Positions 7,998-12,330 of a stretch of DNA of 12,330 nt are shown piece after piece; within the stretch, counting starts at the first letter, position 1, and each line of letters starts with the position of its first letter. The stretch spans positions 1 through 12,330 of the forward strand of contig QUTJ01031503.1 in NCBI GenBank assembly GCA_003573635.1, in the 5' to 3' direction. The DNA is from Goniomonas avonlea (Eukaryota; Cryptophyceae; Goniomonadida; Goniomonadaceae). Below the pieces are notes generated by a model. That model worked only from the letters and a program-made list of their open reading frames with translations, was not told the DNA's origin and did no database searches. The position numbers and the translations under genes are program-made.

Positions 7998-8306
7998 GCC
8001 AGGACCGGTTGTCTGCAGCCTTTGGAGGTTGAGCGGCGAGTCGTGCGCGCCATTGTCTGGTACTTTAGTGACTTTGTGGGGTGTGTACAATTCTGCTGCG
8101 TATACACGATGTTAATCGATCCTCTTTGATCGGTGTCCAGATTGAAGCTGTTACGCGTGTCATTCCTCAAAAAGCTGTGGTCTCTAAACGCGAGTGGGGG
8201 GTTCCAACCACGAGACCACGAGCCGAACGATGCAGAAACTGGAGACGACTCCATTGCGGTTTACGATGCTGAAACAACCAGACCTAATTGAACAAAGAAA
8301 GTCAAG
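7998..8306. other. Convergent 3' interval between MATH-DCD and DUF952 genes
   Basis: About 309 bp between two convergent stop codons. No AATAAA signal, tRNA or coding exon is evident on either strand. It contains one strong nested hairpin (8177-8219). Both 3' UTRs and both polyadenylation sites should lie here, so the transcripts may overlap. Confidence 0.55.
8177..8219. repeat. Nested inverted repeat / hairpin in the convergent 3' region
   Basis: GTGGTCTC (8177-8184) pairs perfectly with GAGACCAC (8212-8219). Inside, GGTT (8200-8203) pairs with AACC (8206-8209), extended by GTGG with CCAC. Either strand could form the hairpin in RNA. It could help 3' end formation of both converging genes. 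This role is inferred. Confidence 0.6.
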
Positions 8307-8709
8307 TTACTCCATTGGCGGAAATTGGTGAGACCCGTCATCGCCCAATGGCAGTGCGCTGGCAGATTTGATGGCAGAAAGAGGGAGCGGCCCACCATAA
8401 AAGTGAGGGTACTTGTCACCTCCGTGGGCTTCAACAGCATCCCACTTCAAACCCTCCCCAAGACTCGCCGTATCCACAGCGAGAACCCAAAGATCGGTGA
8501 CACCTTTGAAATAGAGACTCGCGGTTCCCCGACACTGAGTCGCCGTGCTTAAATGAATGTAGCCATCCCTGACATCCAGATCAGATCCCACGTAATGACC
8601 GAGGGCTTGGGCCTGACAACAAAGTGAGTTGAACACAACTATGCAGTTATCATACCGTGGTCCACTCGTCTGCCTTGAGCAATCTGTAGATCGTCGATGG
8701 CGCCTCCAT
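8307..8709 (-). CDS. DUF952 family protein
   Basis: Complete two-exon gene of 119 aa. Exon 1 is 8709-8656, encoding MEAPSTIYRLLKADEWTT. A 43 nt GT-AG intron spans 8655-8613, and exon 2 is 8612-8307 ending in TGA. The junction is phase 0. Family landmarks: IYRLLKADEW at the N-terminus, DGYIHLSTATQ (34-44), FKGVTDLWVLAVD (53-65), LKW (73-75), DKYPHFYGGPLPLSAI (84-99) and LPLGDDGSHQFP (105-116). Length and order match bacterial DUF952 proteins end to end, and residues 1-18 supply exactly the missing first strand, which supports the splice. The biochemical function of the family is not established; I recall a suggested relation to the ADP-ribosyltransferase fold but cannot verify it here. Probably cytosolic: no signal peptide or membrane segment. 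It is divergent from the coiled-coil gene. Confidence 0.92.
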
Positions 8710-8949
8710 TTTTTTCGCCTGTGCGACGTGTTGCTCTATCTCTCCCGATATCGTCGCGATCGCCCAACTGTAGCATGGCCTGCGTCTAGCTAGAAAAGCT
8801 AATCGGTGCCAGATTTGAACAAATATCCTCTTGTCGTTTCTTTTTTAAAACCACGGTTTTTCCGGCGAACGTTGGCATGTCGGCGTAATCGAACGGCGAG
8901 ATGGAGCAGAAAGGAACGATTCCAGCTTCGAGCAGCAACAACTGAGGTG
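8710..8949. promoter_or_regulatory. Divergent promoter region between DUF952 and coiled-coil genes
   Basis: 240 bp between two divergent ATGs. It contains several small palindromes: GCGATCGC (8756-8763), CGATATCG just before it and TCTAGCTAGA (8785-8794). A T-rich/A-rich patch TTTTTTAAAACC lies near 8841-8852. No clear TATA or CCAAT box is seen. The frame of the coiled-coil gene is open back to a stop at 8800 but has no ATG before 8950, so this part is read as 5' UTR. Confidence 0.5.
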
Positions 8950-11900
8950 ATGGAAAGTGACGACGAAGAACTGGAGGTATTTGAGCCCAATGGGGAGCTG
9001 CCACAACCGAAATCTCGCCCAACTTTCACCCGGCCTGGGGTAAAGCCGGATGAGAGAGTCGCTGAGCTGGAAGCCAAGCTGAAAGAGAAGGAGGAGGAGT
9101 TGCAGCAACTCGAACGAGAACAATTATTGAAGGTTAAACCACTTGAGGAAGAGGTGTCCCGTCAGGATTCAGAGCTGAAGCGGGTCCGGGCGGACTTGGT
9201 CGATGCCAACGCAGAGAAGGAACGCCTGCTATCAGAGGTGAAAATAGTGCATTCGGCCACAAATAAGCTTGCCGATTTGGAACAAGCTATCAAAGTCAAA
9301 GATGCCGAGCTCCAGGAAAACTTTCGTGAGGCATCTTCTCTGAGGTCGCAGCTGCGGAAAAAGGACGAAGAAAAGGCTGCCGCACTCCTCAAGAAGGACG
9401 AAGAAAAGGCCACGGCCCTTGAACTCAAAGACAAAGAGAGGGAAGCCGCAGCAGCGGCGTCACTGTCTGTACAAAGGATGCTGGAAGCTGAGATCAAGCA
9501 GAAGGAATCACAGCTTCAGCTGGGCGACAAGCGAGAGGCCGAGCGACAAACTGTCCTCTTGCTTCAGACCGAACTGGAGCAGAAGAACAGGCAAGTCGAA
9601 GAGCTCACAGCGCAAGAACAGCTTCGGCAAAAAGAATGGACTCTGGTGGTGGCGAGACTTGAGACTCAGTTGGAACTTCAGAAGGAGCAGATACAGGAGA
9701 TGGAAGGGGAGCGACAGGTTTCAACTGCGACAACAGGGAAACTCCGACTGGAGCTGCAGGAAACTACTCAACGTCTTCAAGAGGTCACATCGGATGCCAC
9801 TGCGCTGCGTGCCGATCTTGATCGGCAAACCCACACGATCACCAGTGGTTTCAGTGAGAAAGAGCAGCAAGTTGCAGCGCTGGAGGCTGCCCTGGTTGAA
9901 AAGGACGCTGAGCTTCAAGCTTTGAAAAGTGATAACCTGGAAGCCGCAGCAACGCTCACGCGGTCAAACGCTGATCTCGCAGTTCGCTCCAGCGAGCTCT
10001 CAGTCGCGCAGGAACTTGTGCGTGAACGTCACGCCGAGGTGTTGGAGGCGCAGGAGCTGCTGCGAGAGTCGGAGCGACAACGGGCGGAGCTGGAGGTGAG
10101 GCTGGCGCAAGTTCAAGCTAATCTGGACTCTCGTACCGGGGAACTCGCGACCAACTTGGAGTTGGTTGAGACCAACAACGAAAAGCTCCAGCGGGCAGAG
10201 GAGCTTCTCGCTGAAACGCAGAAGAAACTAGAGGCAAAAGAGGACTCACTTGTCAGCCTTCAAGTGAAATTATCGACACTTTCCTCAGGGCAATCCGAGA
10301 CCCTCACGCTGATGGAGCAATCGGTAGGTTGAGGCCTGCTTTTTCTTCTTCTGGCAGTTGTGTTTCTGTTGATTGCAATTGTCCTGCCACCAACAACGAG
10401 CAACTCGTCATTGCCGCCTGACACTCGTTGTCAAAGGCTCAAGAAAAGGATGCTACAATCGAGAGTCTGCGTGAGGCAGCTGCGCGTGACGCAGAGCAGC
10501 TGGAACAGCATTCTCTCGCCCTGGCTGAGGCATTGGCGACCTGCAAGCTGCGTGCGACAGAGCACGAGGCGGTGGTTGCTGCTAACAAGGCTTTGGTGGT
10601 GAGTACGAGCACGACCCACGACAGCTCAGCATTTTTGAGTTGAACTCCGATTGGCAGCCATTGTACGAGCATTTGAATTGAAGTATGACTTGGTCACAGG
10701 AGGACACGGAGCAGCTCGCCAAAGCGTTAGCTCAGTGCAAGCAGGAGGGATACGAGGCTCTTGAACAGGCAGCTGTCGCGCAGGCTGCCAAGGCCGCGGA
10801 GGTTGTGACGCTCACAGCTGAGGTGCAGCGGTGAGTTGTTGCCCTGCTGGGAATAGATCTCCAGCCTCACGATTATGCCTTCAGGCTGACAAACCTCGAG
10901 TCTGAACACTGTACAACTTTGGGCACGGCGGAGGCAGACAAGGGCGACCTGCGGGCCATGCTGCTTGCTTGCCAGGCCGATAATGACACGCTCCGAGCAC
11001 ACGCGGTCGCGCGTGACCGTGAAGTAACTTCTTTGGAAAAGGTGCTCGAGCTTGTTTTGGTTGTCGGTCGTTCGTGTTCTTGGCTCTCGCTCTCGCCCTC
11101 TCTCCCTCTGCCATCCAACCTGCGTGTTCTTGTCCTCGCTGTCCCCGTCTCTCCTTCCAACCTGCGTGCTCTTGGTTCTCACTCTCTCCATCTCACCCTC
11201 CGTTGTATGGAATGTCTGGCACTCTGCGCTCCTGGGAGGTTTGACCACCAAGTCATTCTTTGGGAAGACGAGACTTGGCAAAGCACTCTTGTTGTGATTG
11301 ATGTCAGTCGTAACCTATGAGACAGGCACTCGCACAATCTGAAACGCGGGTGCGAGCACATGAAGAGCAACTGGCTGAGCTCAAGGAAGTGGCTGCACGC
11401 GGTGACAAGGCTGCCAAAGACGACGCGGACAGTGCTCAGACACGCCTCGCTCAAGTCACTGCTGCCCTACAGGTTGCCTGATCTTTTTTATTGATTTATT
11501 TATTCGAGTGGTTCATTATGGTTTTCGAGCAAGTTATTATTTGTGACCCTGAGCTCGCCGAGAATAGAGATCCGTTGCTGGCTCCTTAGTTTGCACTTGC
11601 TTGCGCCTGCTGTGGACTTACTCACGCCTGTGCCTTGTTGTAGATTTGCTCACCAATCTGGAATATCGCTGTGCAAGCCCCCTCACGATCGAACTTTGTT
11701 GCGGGTTGGAGGTGTTGCGTGCGCTGTGTGCGTGGGCATGCACGCTGTGTGTCACACTTGCGCAGGACAAAGAAGAGCAAGTGTCGCATCTCGTCGAACA
11801 AGTCACTTCGCTGACACAAGAGCTGGCAGAGGTGAGAAATATTGTTGCAAAGTGCTGTTAAGCTGCGTCGATTGCACTGCTGGCGTATGTGGTGCATGCG

Positions 11901-12330
11901 TCGTGTGTGATTTGTACTGCGCGTCCTGTGGTGTGTGACTTGGTGTGTCAGGCTGGCGCCTCCTCCAAGATTGCTGCAGCGGAGATCCAGCGACTCACCG
12001 AAATGGAGGGGAACTACAATGCTTCAAAGTCTTCCCTCCAATCTCAGGTCCGACTCTTGCAGCAACGTTTCGCTCCTCACAGCATTTGACCTGGCACTGT
12101 TCTTGAGCACCAAGGCCTTTTAAACAGAATTTTCTGTCGTGGGCTGTCAGTCACGGAGACACGAACTCACTCTATGCAATGATTGCAGGTTGCGGCGTTG
12201 AGAGCACGGATCGCAGAGCTGGAAAACGAGGCAGTGGTGAGGGAGCAGGACTGTCGTGCTACGCGAGAAGACGCCGACACAAACACTGTGCAAGCACTCG
12301 AGAGCAAGGCCAGAGTGTCGTCCCTTGAGA
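8950..12330 (+). CDS. Long coiled-coil protein, partial (runs off right edge)
   Basis: Probable structural or tethering protein. I do not recognise the family. Exons: 8950-10323, 10437-10598, 10700-10830, 10885-11041, 11326-11472, 11766-11831, 11952-12047 and 12189 to the edge. Introns are 113, 101, 54, 284, 293, 120 and 141 nt. At least 758 residues are read. The start MESDDEELEVFEPNGELPQP is the first in-frame ATG. A short acidic/Pro region is followed from about residue 35 by uninterrupted heptad-type sequence rich in E, K, Q, L and A, without Pro, Cys-rich or membrane segments. All junctions except 10830/10885 are phase 0, often after Gln, Glu or Lys. Such architecture occurs in golgins, EEA1-like tethers, centrosomal and myosin-tail-like proteins, which cannot be told apart from a coil alone. 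The first acceptor (AAAG at 10433-10436) is weak. Confidence 0.85.
9358..9423 (+). repeat. 33 bp (11-residue) tandem duplication in the coiled coil
   Basis: Two 33 nt units, 9358-9390 and 9391-9423, encode KKDEEKAAALL and KKDEEKATALE. They share 17 identical bases (AAGGACGAAGAAAAGGC) at the same register. Eleven residues is a hendecad, so the duplication keeps a coiled-coil stripe but changes its local twist compared with heptads. Confidence 0.9.
11042..11325 (+). other. Intron 4 of coiled-coil gene with imperfect minisatellite
   Basis: A 284 nt intron between AAG/GTGCTC and GAGACAG/GCA. It holds about 2.7 copies of a pyrimidine-rich unit of 42-50 nt: 11075-11124, 11125-11166 and a partial copy to about 11203. 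The first two copies end in ATCCAACCTGCG or TTCCAACCTGCG, and all begin TGTTCTTG or TGCTCTTG. Open frames on the opposite strand are translations of this repeat. Confidence 0.8.
11473..11765 (+). other. Intron 5 of coiled-coil gene (293 nt)
   Basis: Lies between CTACAG/GTTGCC and TTGCGCAG/GAC. The 5' part is AT-rich; the 3' part from about 11717 is a run of mostly alternating purines and pyrimidines (GTGC, TGTG, GCATGC), a pattern compatible with Z-DNA. The frame of exon 6 stays open upstream through part of it, but that translation is Cys/Leu-rich and not coil-like, so I do not treat it as exon. Confidence 0.65.

Noticed and set aside
8177-8219. tRNA-like T-arm (GGTTCCAACC)
   Set aside because: No acceptor stem, anticodon arm or second arm can be built around it; it is better explained as a plain nested hairpin.
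10727-11281. 184-codon minus-strand open frame
   Set aside because: It covers coil exons and an intronic minisatellite on the opposite strand. The product is repeat-derived and lacks any domain.
11601-11765. Upstream in-frame extension of coil exon 6, or an extra exon at 11645-11710
   Set aside because: The translation is Cys/Leu-rich and breaks the coil, while a good CGCAG acceptor at 11761-11765 joins phase 0 to the previous exon.
1-12330. CRISPR arrays, bacterial operons, phage or insertion sequences
   Set aside because: No spaced direct repeats, no ribosome-binding sites and no terminal inverted repeats with transposase were seen; the gene structures are eukaryotic.

Overview
This is a eukaryotic nuclear window. 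Every convincing gene is split by short spliceosomal-type introns with GT...AG ends and CTAAC-like or AACT-like branch sequences. Nothing looks like operons, Shine-Dalgarno sites or bacterial promoters. I cannot name the organism. Moderate-to-high coding GC, 39-47 nt introns, prion-like low-complexity tails, a degraded DIRS-like retroelement and plant-type MATH and DCD domains suggest a protist or alga rather than an animal or higher fungus.

Layout: (1) 1-330, minus: broken piece of a reverse transcriptase running off the left edge. (2) 331-1565: AT-richer filler with a perfect (CT)22 microsatellite and no gene I can support. (3) About 1729-2914, minus: RNA-binding protein with one RRM resembling the DAZ/BOULE group plus polyglutamine, in at least seven or eight exons with introns of about 39-46 nt. 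(4) 2915-3246: divergent promoter region. (5) 3247-7997, plus: an 11-exon gene whose phases close exactly on 1369 codons plus stop. It joins a MATH/TRAF domain, the helical body and RQEELIREEE signature of the plant MUSE13/14 (TRAF1a/b) family, a disordered linker, a DCD-like domain and an aromatic/Asp-repeat tail. (6) 7998-8306: convergent 3' interval with a hairpin. (7) 8307-8709, minus: two-exon DUF952 protein, 119 aa, complete. (8) 8710-8949: second divergent promoter. (9) 8950 to the right edge, plus: very long coiled-coil protein, at least 8 exons and 758 residues, incomplete at its C end.

Most of this was read by joining exons by hand. Single open reading frames hide the DUF952 start, the RRM protein and the MATH-DCD fusion. 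The genes do not form an obvious pathway. The divergent RRM and MATH-DCD pair, and the divergent DUF952 and coiled-coil pair, may share promoters. The main point of interest is the single predicted protein that unites a MUSE13/14-type MATH adaptor (in plants linked to receptor turnover and autophagy) with a DCD-like domain (in plants linked to stress and cell death).
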